64,000 nucleotides of DNA from assembly GCA_008711295.1 (NCBI GenBank), contig VUYV01000499.1, forward strand, positions 62,001-126,000, written 5' to 3'. This document shows positions 22,631-35,500 of the stretch, piece after piece. The notes under the pieces are model-generated. The model was given only the letters and a program-made list of their open reading frames with translations, did no database searches and was not told the DNA's origin. Source of the DNA: Anarhynchus alexandrinus (Eukaryota; Chordata; Aves; Charadriiformes; Charadriidae). The stretch's first letter is position 1. Every line of letters starts with the position of its first letter. The position numbers and the translations under genes are program-made.

Positions 22631-25600
22631 CTGAAAAACAGTTTAAAAAAAAAATCATCAACAAAAATGTATCGATTGAGTAAGCTGAAAGCCTCAAGGC
22701 TATTCTTAAAGACTAAGCCAAGGAGAAAGATCCTTGGAAGAAGAAAACATTTCAATACGGTGTTAAAGGCACAAAGATCCCCTCTGGCACGTTTCCAAAA
22801 TGCATGTAAGAGTTTCTTAAGCACCACAGTGAAAATTTATCCCTTTATATTTTCAAAATGCACCCAAGCCTAAAAATAGCACGAAGGTGAGGGCCTGGAC
22901 AGACAAGAAATTAAGCTAAGGTAAGGTGGACTGCTACCCCACATTTGCCACCTTCTGGGAGCACGTATGAACCCAGCCACCCCCACTCAGCCATCTCACA
23001 GACGTCTCTCCTGTGATAACCTGCCTGTGTGTAGGCTTCTGAGAGCTGAATCTGAGCTTCAGATTCAAATCCCTGAAGCATATGAGTAACACGACGGCAC
23101 ATACACAATAACTTAACGTAGGTACACTAAAAAGTCTGAGCTTGTCTTCTCAATGGTCCTGTCCCTTCATCTTCCCCATTCAGACTGTTTAAGAGGCTCT
23201 GACTGGAGAGAGGGAGTACTGGGCTTCTTGCTTCATTTAAAATGTAGGAAATGCTTCTCACTCATAAAATTCCACACAGTTCTGACAATGGCACTCATTT
23301 TTTTTTGAAGCAGCTCTGCTGAAATGTCAACAGCGCATCCATGGTGCCAAGGGAGAGCCACAATTGCTCTAAAACAGGTCAAACGTAGCTGTGACAATCT
23401 GCTCCCTCACAGAATTGCCCATATGGGCACACTGTTTACTGAAGCTTGCATGATGGCCCTGTTTTATCTGGCCATCAAGGTGTGCGACGGAATGCAGTGC
23501 AGGCTGAGATGCCTAAATAATGGTTTTATTATTGATTTCTCCTCATCAAATACTTTCATTCTGTACCCGTACGCACATACAGTGACAGAATCTCCAGTTT
23601 CCTTTTTAGTTGCATACAAAGATTGGGGTTTTTTTACACTTAATGGGCAATATTAGGTGAGCTATACAACACCTTACAGCACTAAATAATGATCTTTGAC
23701 TTGAGAGCCTCGGGCTATAGCTGGGCCGGGCACTCTAAAGAGCTGAATTTGGAACCTGTCTGCTGGAGTCTAGATGAATAAATCTGGTTACTCGCTAAAT
23801 CGCTTTGTGTTTTGATTCCTTTTCCCTTCAGACAGGTGAGAAATCCCTTTTTCTTTAAAGAGCTATTGTGAGGATAAAATTTTACATGTTTTGGAGCTGT
23901 TTGGATGAAGTCATATAAATACAGACAGATGGCAGGGATCTGTCTGAGCCCACTTATATGAATATTTAACAGCCTGACTGGAAGAAGGGGGTCACAGTCC
24001 AAACATTCAATAACCAGCTTATCCACACTGCCTATTCCCAGTCTTTGTCTGCTGCTATTTGAGTAGCTGAAACTGGAGGGAGGGCTGTCACCACTGAAGT
24101 GGCAGTCACATCTAGTAACAGCCAAGAAGGGAAAGATCTTCCTTTAACTTGCTCCTATTTAGCTTCTACTTAATCAGGTAAGTAGACGCGTACTCATTTT
24201 CCTCTTATATTAGGCAGGAATCCTGTCTTCAGTGGCCATGGTCTGTCCTTCTCACTTTTCTCTCTCATCTTTACAGACTGCTACTGGTGACCTAGTTGAC
24301 ACTTTCAACCATATAGCACTTCTTTTCCTGCTCCTGAATAATTTTTTTTTATGCATCTGCTTGATATTGGAGAAAGCATTCATCCACCTGCCCTAGATTC
24401 CTCTAACTGGCAGCTCCAGCTATGCCACTTGATACAGATCACTAATATAACAGCTCTCCTTGATTTATACAGACTCTTTGCAGAGAGATTTTAGTCTGGC
24501 AAATTAGTTATCAAAATAAGGGAAATCTCAGACAAAACTTGCCCATAGTCATATCTTCCTGAAATAGTAATTTTCCCCCCAAAGAACCCATACGTACTAC
24601 GTCATCATCTGACTTGTTCACCACTGATCCACAAGCATCATTTTCTGCTCCAGTTCAGCTTCCATCATTCTGCCTCACAGGTGCCTGTCGCATTTTATCC
24701 AGGGTCTGTGCAGGCACTAATCTCTCAAGATACGCAGCTCTACGTGTGCTCATGAGCAAAAGGGTCTGCTTTCATTAGGAACTGCAGCCCCGGCACAATC
24801 TTTTTTCTGGGTGTTCAGTGCCATGCACAGTGGGTCTCAGACCTTCACTGAGTGGGGCAGGGACCGCTTGGGTCTGTCACAATCTGAGTACCAAACGATG
24901 ATTATAAATATGAAAGAGAAGCCTATGGGTTTTTACATCCCTTACGTTCAAGAAAAAGTGCCATTAGGATCAGTGAAAGTCAGGCACACATGCAGAGAAA
25001 AGGGAGAAGTCCTAAATATTTGTATGGCGACAGGGAAAACGTGAAGCCTTATGCTTACTCCTTCCACCATTTCAACCTTTTTGGAAAGGGTGAAACCTTT
25101 TAATTACAGCAAATCCAAAATGCAAATGCTTTGAGACCCTTCCCATCTCTGTGCATACGCTGACAATACATGCTGTGCTCTCATCCCTGTCAGGGATTTA
25201 AACAGATTTTTGCTTGGTGCCCAGAAAGCTTTTATACTCCATTAAAGCTCGTGCAGGTTCTTCCAGCGTGACACTGCTCAGCACTCGAGTCTGTGCACAC
25301 TACAGATCTTTGTCTTCTCTGTAGCCGCAAAATCTGCAAGCAGCCACATTAGCTTTCTTGAAGCAGCGAGAGAACATGAAAGGTTTGCTTAATTTAATTC
25401 AGAGAAATATTCTGGTGTGTTTATGCAACTAGAATAAGAAACAAGCGGATCAAAACACCATCATTTTCTGCTCTCCTCCCTCTGCTCCCTTCTCAAAAGG
25501 AGAAGGAAAAAAGGCACATTCTCTAAAGCAGCGACAGGCAGAGCAGAGGGCAGTGTGCGAGGAAAACCTCCCTTCCCAACACCGACAGGCTCATGCAAAG

Positions 25601-26530
25601 CATCGCTCTGACTGCAGGTGCCACAGGGGGATTCTCTGGGAACTGAGCGCCTTCTCCTGGCCTGGGGTTAGTGTTTAAGCCGGTCCACTTTTGGACAAGA
25701 CTCTCTAAGAAAGAATCAACCGTTACCGCTTGTCATTCTACCAATGTATTTTGCCACTTCACACATCTTTGAAAATCACACCACAGCAGACAGCAAAAAC
25801 TTCATTAATTACATAAAAGCAGGGCGGTGCTGTCAGCTTGTTTCAGCAAGAAAGTACAATAAATGTGTCCATGGCGATAAGCAATAGAGGCAAATGTATC
25901 TCATTGTATGAAAGGATACACACCCCTTCCACATGCATCAAGAAATCTGGTTTACAGCGCTACAGTTCTCAATCAGGCAACTTCTGAGCATTTATTTCTG
26001 GAGTTCTTAGGTAAAAAGAAGAAAAATAATTTAAGTACACATCATTCTTTATGAGGGCTCCACACAGCCTTCACCCCAGTCTCTCTGCTTGGCTGTGCTT
26101 CAGAAAGCGGTGCCAGCCAGGTGGTAAGTGACATGACGTAGCGTGGGATTTCTCTGCCCTGGCATGGAATAGGGGAGGGCTCACTCCTGGCCAGCCCGAG
26201 TCCAAAGCTGAAGTCAGGTCACGCATCTCCTAGCAAAGCTCCCAAGAGTGCAAGTTGACTCTGTGGAGTCCACCCACAGCTGCCATGCAGGGCTCCGTGT
26301 CCCACTGCTCCAGGCACAGCCAGCCAGAAACACAAAGAACCTGCATTAACAGGCATCGTGCCATGGTGCTGGTGACCCACCTGTGCCCACAGGTGTGGGG
26401 CCACGAGGTGGCAACCACGTTAGACCCAATAGGTCTGCCTTCCTGAACCCCTCTATCTTCTCCCTTGAGCAGGAAAACAGGAATAAAAAACAAGTAATAG
26501 TGGATCTGGAAGATCTGGAAGATGCCCGTC

Positions 26531-26625
26531 CATAGAATCATAGAATGGTTTAGGTTGGAAGGGTCCTTGAAGACCATCTGGTTCCAACTCCCCTGCCATA
26601 GGCTGGGACACCTCCCACTAGACCG
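26531..26625 (-). mobile_element. CR1 LINE 3' end fragment
   Basis: Plus-strand CATAGAATCATAGAATGGTT, then GGTTGGAAGGGTCCTTGAAG and CATCTGGTTCCAACTCCCCT, is the reverse complement of the CR1 tail (CCAACC...ATTCTATGATTCTATG). About 95 bases remain, in the GFOD1 intron. This copy is close to consensus and so fairly young. Confidence 0.92.
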
Positions 26626-27065
26626 ACAATGATACAGACCAGATCCCTAGGCCAATGACTTAGGTATAACTCTCTCTAGCAGTCCTTAAAAATATGAAAG
26701 GACATGAGTTTGAGCAAAATGACACAAGAGAATTGACTTCTAGGTTTTCTTGCTAAAGACTGAAAGATGGCAACACCTGACGACTGCTTGGTTCCTCTTT
26801 AAAATGAATCAAAGTTTCCAGAGCAGGTCCACATCACAAAACCGCTGCTAACACTAGTGTCTTCTGCCTTCTCAGTGTCTCACAAGGAAGGTTAAGGGCT
26901 GAATGGTCCATCTTAACTACTCTTTTTCTCCCAGGAGTGCATATATCCCCCAAGCCAAACCTCATCAACTTAGATACCAATCTGCATTTATTTTAACAAG
27001 GTTATTTAAGAACACTGATCTTCTCTGAGGAAGTAGATGTCTAACGCACTCTCTAGAAGCAGCTG

Positions 27066-27113
27066 AGCAAATAGAACAAAATTGTCTATAGCAAATAGAA
27101 CAAGATTATCTAT
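27066..27113. repeat. 24-bp tandem duplication
   Basis: AGCAAATAGAACAAAATTGT plus CTAT (27066-27089) is followed directly by a copy (27090-27113) with two differences, A to G and G to A. It is a simple two-copy duplication. Confidence 0.85.
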
Positions 27114-29383
27114 ACTGTCATTGGTGCTACCATTCATTTCAGCGAAGATTTCTCTAGCACCTTATGCTGGAAAGTCAAATTGCAACCATGATCTAATGGC
27201 TTGTCGCCCACCTCACAGTAATTGTTTTCGTCAGGAAGTCATGTGATTTATTTGCAAACCTCAGCCTTCATTTCAGAAAAAGGAAGCCCTTGTCATGTGG
27301 AGACAGTTTTGAAAACCAAACGGCCCAGGAGTGAGTGGTGAGTAGGTACAGTCCAGGGTAGTAGTACTTACAATTTTTTCCATGCAGATGCAGGGGAAGA
27401 TTAAGGAGCTAGAGTAAGAATTTAACTCCTGGTTTTGAAATGCCTGGTGTTTGCAGCTCTTCATTTTACAGACAGCTCTAGCTCCTTGGCTACCAGCAGC
27501 CCAAGACTCTTTGTCCCTGTAACTTTCCTGTGCCGCACAGCCTAAAACCCAGCAGACCTCCTGGGCCCACAGTGCAGGGAGGGTAGAGCGGCTGTAACCA
27601 GCACAGGCTTCATCAGCCCTAAAACATGCAATGTCAGCTCCTTTTTTTCCCATCTGCTCTGATTGTTTTAAATAAGGAGAGAAAAATTTTCACATAAAAA
27701 AACTCCAACTAATTAAAAAAAAAGTGTCCGTCACTGAACTGAAGTAAGACTAGGCCTCTATCTGTTCAGCTCAGGTCATGAGGCCCCAACACAGCATATT
27801 CTCCTCCTCCTAGTCACAAGAAAGTCCAAAAGGGCTCTATTTGGAGTCTGGGCATATAATCAAAACCTTCACTGGCAGCAGAAAGATTCGTTAGTTAGCA
27901 GTCGCTACCTATTGCTCTTGGTCAGGGGGGTGGGGGGTGAGAGAAAGGGCAAAATATGGTTTTGGTGCACGAAGCTAAATTAGTCAGCAAAATAATAAAT
28001 TTCTAAAGCTAAAGAGGAACTGTGAACACTCCAGAAATAGTCTGAGAGTTTCAGTAAAAACAGGAGGGGTAGAAGAGCATGCTTACCAGGTTATTTCAAA
28101 TGGTTGATTTTAAATATTTGTATCGGATTACAGTGTCTTCTTTAAACACAGTTTTATTTTTTTAAAAACAAGCTCATACAAAATTACATTCCAAATGGTG
28201 ACAATCCACATTACCATTAATACAGTTACAATAAATAAATATGGGCAAATTTTTCTTCTCAGATTTTGACCATTGCAGCTGCTGTTGTTGCCTTTGGATC
28301 CCATACAGAATCAGAGGGGAAATCATCTTTGGCACTCAGTTCTGTTCACAGCTTGTAAGACATGTTGCAATGATATGTGCTGTATTATTAGTACACATAT
28401 TATTAGTTGTAATCAGATCACAGTTTCCATCCTAATGCAGTTTGACATGGTTTGCAAATGCAAAATAGTATCATCTAACACGTGAATGAGGAGTATCTCA
28501 TTCACATTTTTCCAGCATCATAACACTGAAAAAATAGGAGAGATATTCAGCACTTTTATAGACAAGATATGCAGCTAATCTTATAAATGTACCCAAGTCA
28601 AGAAACAAAAAGTAGCAAGTTTATTTAAAAGGCTATACTTTGTGGCAAATCAGTCGTTCTGGCCATACTGACAAAAGACCTTTCCTTAGGAATATATCAA
28701 AGCCCACAGTAAAAACAAATGGCTTAAATCAAAATTCACTACCTCTCATTTTAATAGTTGATTTACAGCAATTTGCTTTTCTGCACAGATGTACGCACAT
28801 TGTCAATTCTGTGGTTGTGCACAGAAACCATCTCAGAAACTACCTTAGGCACCAGGAGGCAGCGTGTGGTTCCCTACAGCTAAACTGATGGTTGATATAA
28901 GCTGAGTATCAGTAGAACTGTGTATTTTGCACATTCCCGTACTAGACAGAGATCTGTTTGCGATACTAATCATGTTAGTGGATGGTACTGCTGCAACCCC
29001 ATTGGATATTCAGAAAATGTCTTTCAATTTCTTCAAATTCTGGTATATACCGATATGCAAAAACATACAGAATTGTTTTTTCCCTCAGTAATAATGACTT
29101 CAGAAATCCTCACAGCTGTTTGAACCATTCCCTTCTATCATCTTCTTTCAAATTTGCAAAGATACAACATTTGGAGACTGTAATTTAGCCAGGACCTCAA
29201 AAAAAAAAAATCTCATGGCAATACTTGAAGACTCTGAACAAAAACAGGGGTTGGTAATGCAGAAGTTCTCTTTCCCTTCCAAATTCATCACTCCCCAAGA
29301 AACCCAGCAGAAAATATAAGTGATCTGAGCTGCAACTGTGCTGAACTGTTGACTGCAGGAGAGACCCGCAGAGCTAAAAGGAG

Positions 29384-29450
29384 ATTTTTGTGAAACAGCA
29401 AAAAGCACTATTTTTGCGAAACAGCAAAGAGCACTATTTTTGCTGTTTCA
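29384..29450. repeat. 26-bp tandem repeat ending in an inverted copy
   Basis: Two 26-bp units (29384-29409 and 29410-29435) beginning ATTTTTG, with GAAACAGCAAA in the middle and ending AGCACT, are followed by a third start, ATTTTTG. This third unit turns into CTGTTTCA, so 29437-29450 is the exact reverse complement of TGAAACAGCAAAAA at 29391-29404. The array can form a cruciform or RNA hairpin. Confidence 0.85.
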
Positions 29451-32400
29451 GAACTGTCTTTATGATAATCACACAGTCATGGTCCCTTTTGTATGGAGCT
29501 GGAACAAACCAGTTCAGTATTATTCTGTATTTCTAGCAGACATGTACCAAGGAGAGAGACACAACATTGAGAATACCTCTTGGAAATCGTATGCAAATAT
29601 AGAATTTGAAGGCAGTAGCTCATACAGCCAGTGTTCATTTATTTTAAGTTTTGATAGCTGGGGTGGCTCTACAGTCTCTCACAGATACAGCAATCGTATA
29701 GTCAGTTTAGCCTGCTACATGCATGATAAGCCACAAATCTTTAGCACCATAAATCATGATTTTCTGATCTGCTCTTCAATCAGTGCAATATTACTTGGTG
29801 AGCAGTACCCCCTCTTAATTACAACTCTGCAAATGGCTCCTTCCCAGCTCAGCTGCAGACGATAACTACAAGGATGCTCTAGCCCCTCGTGGCTAGCAGC
29901 AGGCAATGCCCCAGCTCCCAGGCACCATTTCCAAACAGTCGTCTCAACAAAAAGTGCTTCTTTCGTTTGGCTTTCTCGCCATGGAACTGCTGTAAGGCCT
30001 AGAGGGATATCGTGCTCATTAATATGGAGCTCATCTGGGTGTTGGAGCACTGGGAAGGGACTGGCAACCTGGGCATCGGGAAGACCCAGGTGAACCCCAT
30101 AGTCCTGCTTCCCTCCTGGGGCTCCCAGGGGAACCCAAGGCGGCCATGGGGGGTTTCTGGAGTCACTCCAGATGAGCAAAGAGCGGCAGGGGATGCAGCA
30201 GAGGAAAGCGGGAAGGTGGCTGATGGAACGGAGAAGTGGAGAGGAGAGGGAATGGGAAGCAAGACCTCTACAAGGAGGAAAGAAGGACACTGGTGCAAAC
30301 AGCCCAGAGGAGCTCCTGCCATTTCAGGAGCTGCAGAGCAGGCCCTAATGGGATCAGCAACATCCCCGGTCCTCAGAGGTCCATCCTAAAAGGTTCTCCT
30401 TCAGTCCAATATTGATGTGAGCCCTGCTAGCATCTTTTCTGCAGAGAAAAAAATAACAACGGAGGAAAAATAAATAGATTTCAAAGAAAACAAGCATCCT
30501 TCTGTACCCAGAGACTGGACAGGAGGGAAAGATGATGAAGAAAAAGCATCTAGATCAGAATGGTGATATGTGTGTGAGTTAAGCTATTGCCTGATATGCA
30601 CATCAGGATAGAGAAATATACTACTGGGATGGGCTATTCTATGGGCCTGATATTATTTTCTGATGCATTACATGTCGACATGCGTGAATCACATACTGCA
30701 TAGTGATAAAAAGCTTTTGAATCCCTCAGAAAATCATCTAAATAAATATGGATATGTACATTTCTAGCAAAAGGAGTGCAAAACCTGATAGAGGGCTGCT
30801 CTGCTCTGGGATATGAGGAGTGATTTCTGAGCCATCTCATAAAAACAATCACTCAGGTGATCAGAAAACCTTTTCACACAGGACAAGGATTTTTTTATTA
30901 GTATATAGAGATGTCTCTGCTATTATTAGATGCTGCTGCTGTCGATATTGCAATACAGTAATAATTATAGTAACAATAAGAACAATGGTTGTATTTATTG
31001 TATTCAGTGCACGATCTGTCACTCAGTTCCTTGAGTGGCATGAAAAACGCATTTATTTCAATCAATACATCTGCCAGGGGAAAATTGATGGCAAGACAAT
31101 GTTTCTTTGAGGAAACCTTATTTAACAAAACTTGTGACAAGGAGATAAATCTGGATGATGAATGCCTAACAAGATTGGCATCAGTCACAGCTCTAACATT
31201 GGCCAAGGCAATCTTTGTTAATCACAGATATGTATAGCTGTTGCAAAAAAATCAAGTTACTATAGCATAATGAGTCATAGCTCATGAACTGATTCATATT
31301 AACAGGGCATGTGTGTATTGCTAGTCTGCTCTAAGTGTGAAGGAAAATAACAGTGACGGAAGGAACATATTTTCCTTCACAGCTGAAACAGACGGCGAAT
31401 GCGCACAGGGAGTAATACACCACCCTGCTGACAAGGAACAGCTCATTTGGCCACAGCAAATCAATGGCTTACACAGATTTTACAAACCCGGCATCTCTTC
31501 CTCTACATCAAAACACTATGAAGTAAAAGAACACATGCACTGTTACATTTTATAGTCAACTGGGATGAGACGCACTTCACAAATATTAGATGAAAAATTC
31601 TATACAGTAAACTTGCAAATGCCCAAACTGTACACACCACCACTAAAGTGAGGGTCTCAGTTCACGCACCTACTTCTGGCCCTAGTGCATCACACCGTGA
31701 TGCCAGTTTTTAGGCTGCTTTGCCTTCACTGATGTAACCTCTTTTCCACACAACTGCTTTGAAAACAAAAACCTAAGCATTCAAATACACAGGAAAAAAA
31801 GCTGTTTGTGATTGCCTCTGCCTTGGCTGGCCAGTAACCATAGGCTAAACCAAAGTCCACTCAAAGTGACTGCCTGCACGATGAAACGAAACCCTGCAAA
31901 GACACCCTGCTGCTAGTGACATATGAGCAGCATCTCCATCGAGAGTTTAGATGTCACCCAGCTAAGGAGACACGCGCAGCTCATGCCAACAGTGCAAGAA
32001 CTGCAAGCAGACTCAACGAGTAAGAAGGTGAATACGAGCTGTGAGCTTACAGAAGTGATTTCATGTGGGTTAGCGGTCTGTAAAACCATTCAAGAAAACA
32101 GAAAAACGGGGACTTGGTCTTCTTGAAATAAAAAGAAGAGATGCTGGGTTCTTTGTAGATAGCTGCTGAGGTGTGGTGCTTAGTTTGGGAAAATACCCCT
32201 GCTGACTCCAGGAGATTATAACGATGCCTGCAGGTAAGTAAGTGCCATCTAAGCAGAACCAGGATGGTTCATCAGGATGAGAGAAGACTGTAATGATGAT
32301 ATCAATTTTCATTATGTATTAATATTGCCTCTAACTTTTACTTGCACAGAGGTAGTCATTAGGGTTATGGACTGGGGCCATGTCTGTGCATATGTTACTG

Positions 32401-32510
32401 TTGCTGTAGGTATAAATGCCGCTGTAGCAGTATTCAAGGTGCTTTGAAATAGATGCAGTGCTTTTGTGCTTGACCTTGGACTCAGGATTGCTTCACAAAG
32501 TTTTAGGAAG

Positions 32511-32582
32511 TCCTGCGAGGAGCAGGGAGTTAGACCTGATGATCCTTATGGGTCCTTTTCAACTTGAGATATTCTATGATAT
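32511..32582 (+). mobile_element. Diverged CR1 LINE 3' tail
   Basis: GAGGAGCAGGGAGTTAGACC, TGATGATCCTTATGGGTCC and ATATTCTATGAT follow the CR1 tail consensus with scattered changes. It is an older copy than those at 4.3 and 26.5 kb. The homology may extend weakly upstream to about 32480. Confidence 0.75.
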
Positions 32583-35500
32583 ATGACCTCTTCTGCAAAG
32601 ACCATATGTATCTATATGATTTTGACAATGTGCTGACTTGAAGGTAACTTTTCTAATACATCCATATGAATTTTTGATTGGTTATTCTGTTAGTTTGGCT
32701 AGTTGGGGCCTTTGATTTCGGACTATTAAGCATCTGCATCACTGAATCTACAGGCAATGTGCTTGAGAACAAGGAAAGCAACGGAGTCTTGAGTCACTGT
32801 GTATGCCAGCACACTTTGCAAGGCAAAGCAAAATTCCCTAGCCCTTTCCTAGCATGGGCTAGAACTCGATGCTTGGTTTATAGCCCACCTGGCATGTCAT
32901 TCTGATCTCTTCTCTGTAGACGCTTATGCAAATAACAACACTGGAGACTGAAATAAATGAAGCACCTAGTATTTTTTTAAACTATTTAAAAACCTTTAAC
33001 TGCTGGGAAATCGACAGAAGGTGCAAATACACCCTGACAAACCAGTTACTTGCACACCACAAGGAAACGCTTCAGGGGTCCCAGCTTGACATTATCTGTT
33101 CAGGCATCTGAAACATGCTCAGACTTACATTCCCTGAGCCCAACCTGGATGCTTTCCATGCTCTCATATGCACTTGGGAAAAAGTATATGGGACAAACCA
33201 TGCTGGCTTTCCCAAATTTCTATTCAATTTTTATATCTTCAAATCCCCATCAAAACTGTAGGGTCACATCCCTTCTGAGTCCCTTCCTGTCAAAGAAAAA
33301 AAGCACTACATGCTCAGATAATCTGAGAAAAGAAAACCATTCTGCTTAGACCTTACTCAAGCAAACACTCATTAATTTCAATAGGATTTTAATTGTCTTA
33401 GGACTAAATAAAAAACTCAGTGAAAATCTCTGTATTTGGTCCTTTATTTGTTCCAATTACTCTCAATCCTTCCATTCAACTTCTAGAGCAAAATGCACGC
33501 CATCAGTCCAGTATATTATAATACCTTTCTTTTCCACAGTAATGAAATCACAGGGCAATCACAGCCTATGGTCGATCTCTATTCTCCTGAGGCATTATTA
33601 TCTGTATTTAAATATGTTTCTTTTTGTGTTAGCTGACAACAACTAAATGCCCAGCTGTTATAAAGGCTTTGGGAGGATTAGGAAATCAGGCAGTTCAATT
33701 TTCTTTCAGCTTGCCTTTCCATCACAGAATTGTTTATGCTTACTGAGTCAGAGAATTTTATGGCTGATAATTAGAGTTAATTTTCTTTATGTCTCTCTTG
33801 CCTACCCTTTCTACCCCCACTAAAACTAGCAAGTTGTAATCAGGTACTAAATAAAAAAACTGACAAAAGATAAACATCAGACTAATGCCAGTGAGTAATT
33901 AATACAGCCATTAGTTTGGCAGATTTGTAAAGGATTCATGAAGCTTTACGAACATTTAAAAATTCCATCTCACCGGCCAAGTGACAGGGAAAGTGACAGG
34001 AAATCCAAGTCTTAAAAAAAACCCCACAATCCTACATGTTGTAGTGTCAGATCCCTATCTGCGTCTCACATGGCATCACTGTGCAGAGCAGCAAAGCCCG
34101 TACTCTCTCTGCACTTCATATTTCAGAACTGGTTTTCTTCAGTAAACATTCAGTGATACTATCAGTTTGTATGAGATGCACTGCAGTTTCTAGTATGATC
34201 CTTTCTACGTGCTGATTATGTGAAGCATCAGCTTTGCTAACTACTTAACCCAGACTCTGCTCCAAACCTTATTTCTCTGCAATATTTTCAGCTCAAGTAT
34301 TTCTACTTCTTTTCCTGCCCAGTGAAGTTTGAAGGACCTCTGTGCTGAAGAAAATGTGTGTCTGGATGAATGAAGCATGCATTTGACCTAATTTTCTGAT
34401 ACGAGTGGTTAAAATAAATTCTAAAATCATTACTCATGTTCCCAAATACTGTACTGACTACAGACACCAAAGCACCCAACTATGGACTAGGATGCACTAA
34501 CATAACTGGACGCATTTGAAAACTGCATCCCCCACCCAGTTTTGACTTTAGTATATAAGCATATACAGACAGACACACACACATGCAGAGAAAAGAACAT
34601 GAAAAAGAGTCCGTTTTGCATACCTAAATATAAGTACATGGCAGGTGGAGGTGAGCAGTGTTACTCCTTTCATTCAGTAGTGTGTGTATGCACACTCTGT
34701 GTCTCCCTGTGTGCATCTGCATGTACAGGCTCACACCATAAATCACGTCTTCTCTCTACAGCTGCAGAAATTGGAAATGTAAATTTATAATTATTGGGCA
34801 AACCCTATTACAGCCCATAGGGCTGTGCTTAGCAGTGGAACCGGATTCTCTGGAGCAATGTGAAGTTACGCAGGGATGGACAAGCAACAGGTTGCACAGT
34901 GCATCTTGAGGAGGAGAACATTCTCTCAGTGGTTTCATATTCATGTCAGCAGGTCCCCTCTCTGCTCACTGCGTGGCATCAGCAGCAGGACTGGAGAGGC
35001 TGACATGACTGCTCCACTCTCAAGAAAGACCTCAGCAGAGAGGAAGAGAAAAGTCAGGAAGCAAAAGGTGTCAAGATGAAACAGGTCAGCTGGACCAACC
35101 TCCCAACTTCACCCAAGGGGCTCAAGGCTGCCTCTTCTATCTGCTCGTTTCTGGTGTGCCATTTCACCAGCATCTGGGAGACTACAAAAGCATATACACA
35201 ACAGTCAGTCTGCAGGACAGTATTTTTCCACCTGCCTAGGTCATCAAAGTTTGCCTAAGACTATTTATGGATAAGACTATGTCTTGATTCTTCATGGTTT
35301 CACAGTCTAAGTCCTCTGTTCAGACCAGTGGTTGTTTTTACATCTTGCCAAGAACAGAAAGGATCAGGACTACAGAATACACAGCTGAAGAAAGTAAGTT
35401 AGCTTGGCCCATGGAAGAAAATCAAGCCTGTTTAATTAAAATGCTGATCATAATGAAATCCCTTTGTTGGGATGCTGTCAAGCCAAAATATGTTCTCATA

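Noticed and set aside
22631..22697. Extension of the GFOD1 frame to an upstream ATG giving a 328-residue protein
   Set aside because: The extra 22 residues come from intron sequence and its polypyrimidine tract ending in CAG. The split Gly codon and the 390-residue family length show that the real upstream exon lies elsewhere.
27920..27941. G-run (GGGGGGTGGGGGG) as a G-quadruplex regulatory element
   Set aside because: Only two or three G runs are close together and no promoter or transcript feature is near, so support is too weak to list.
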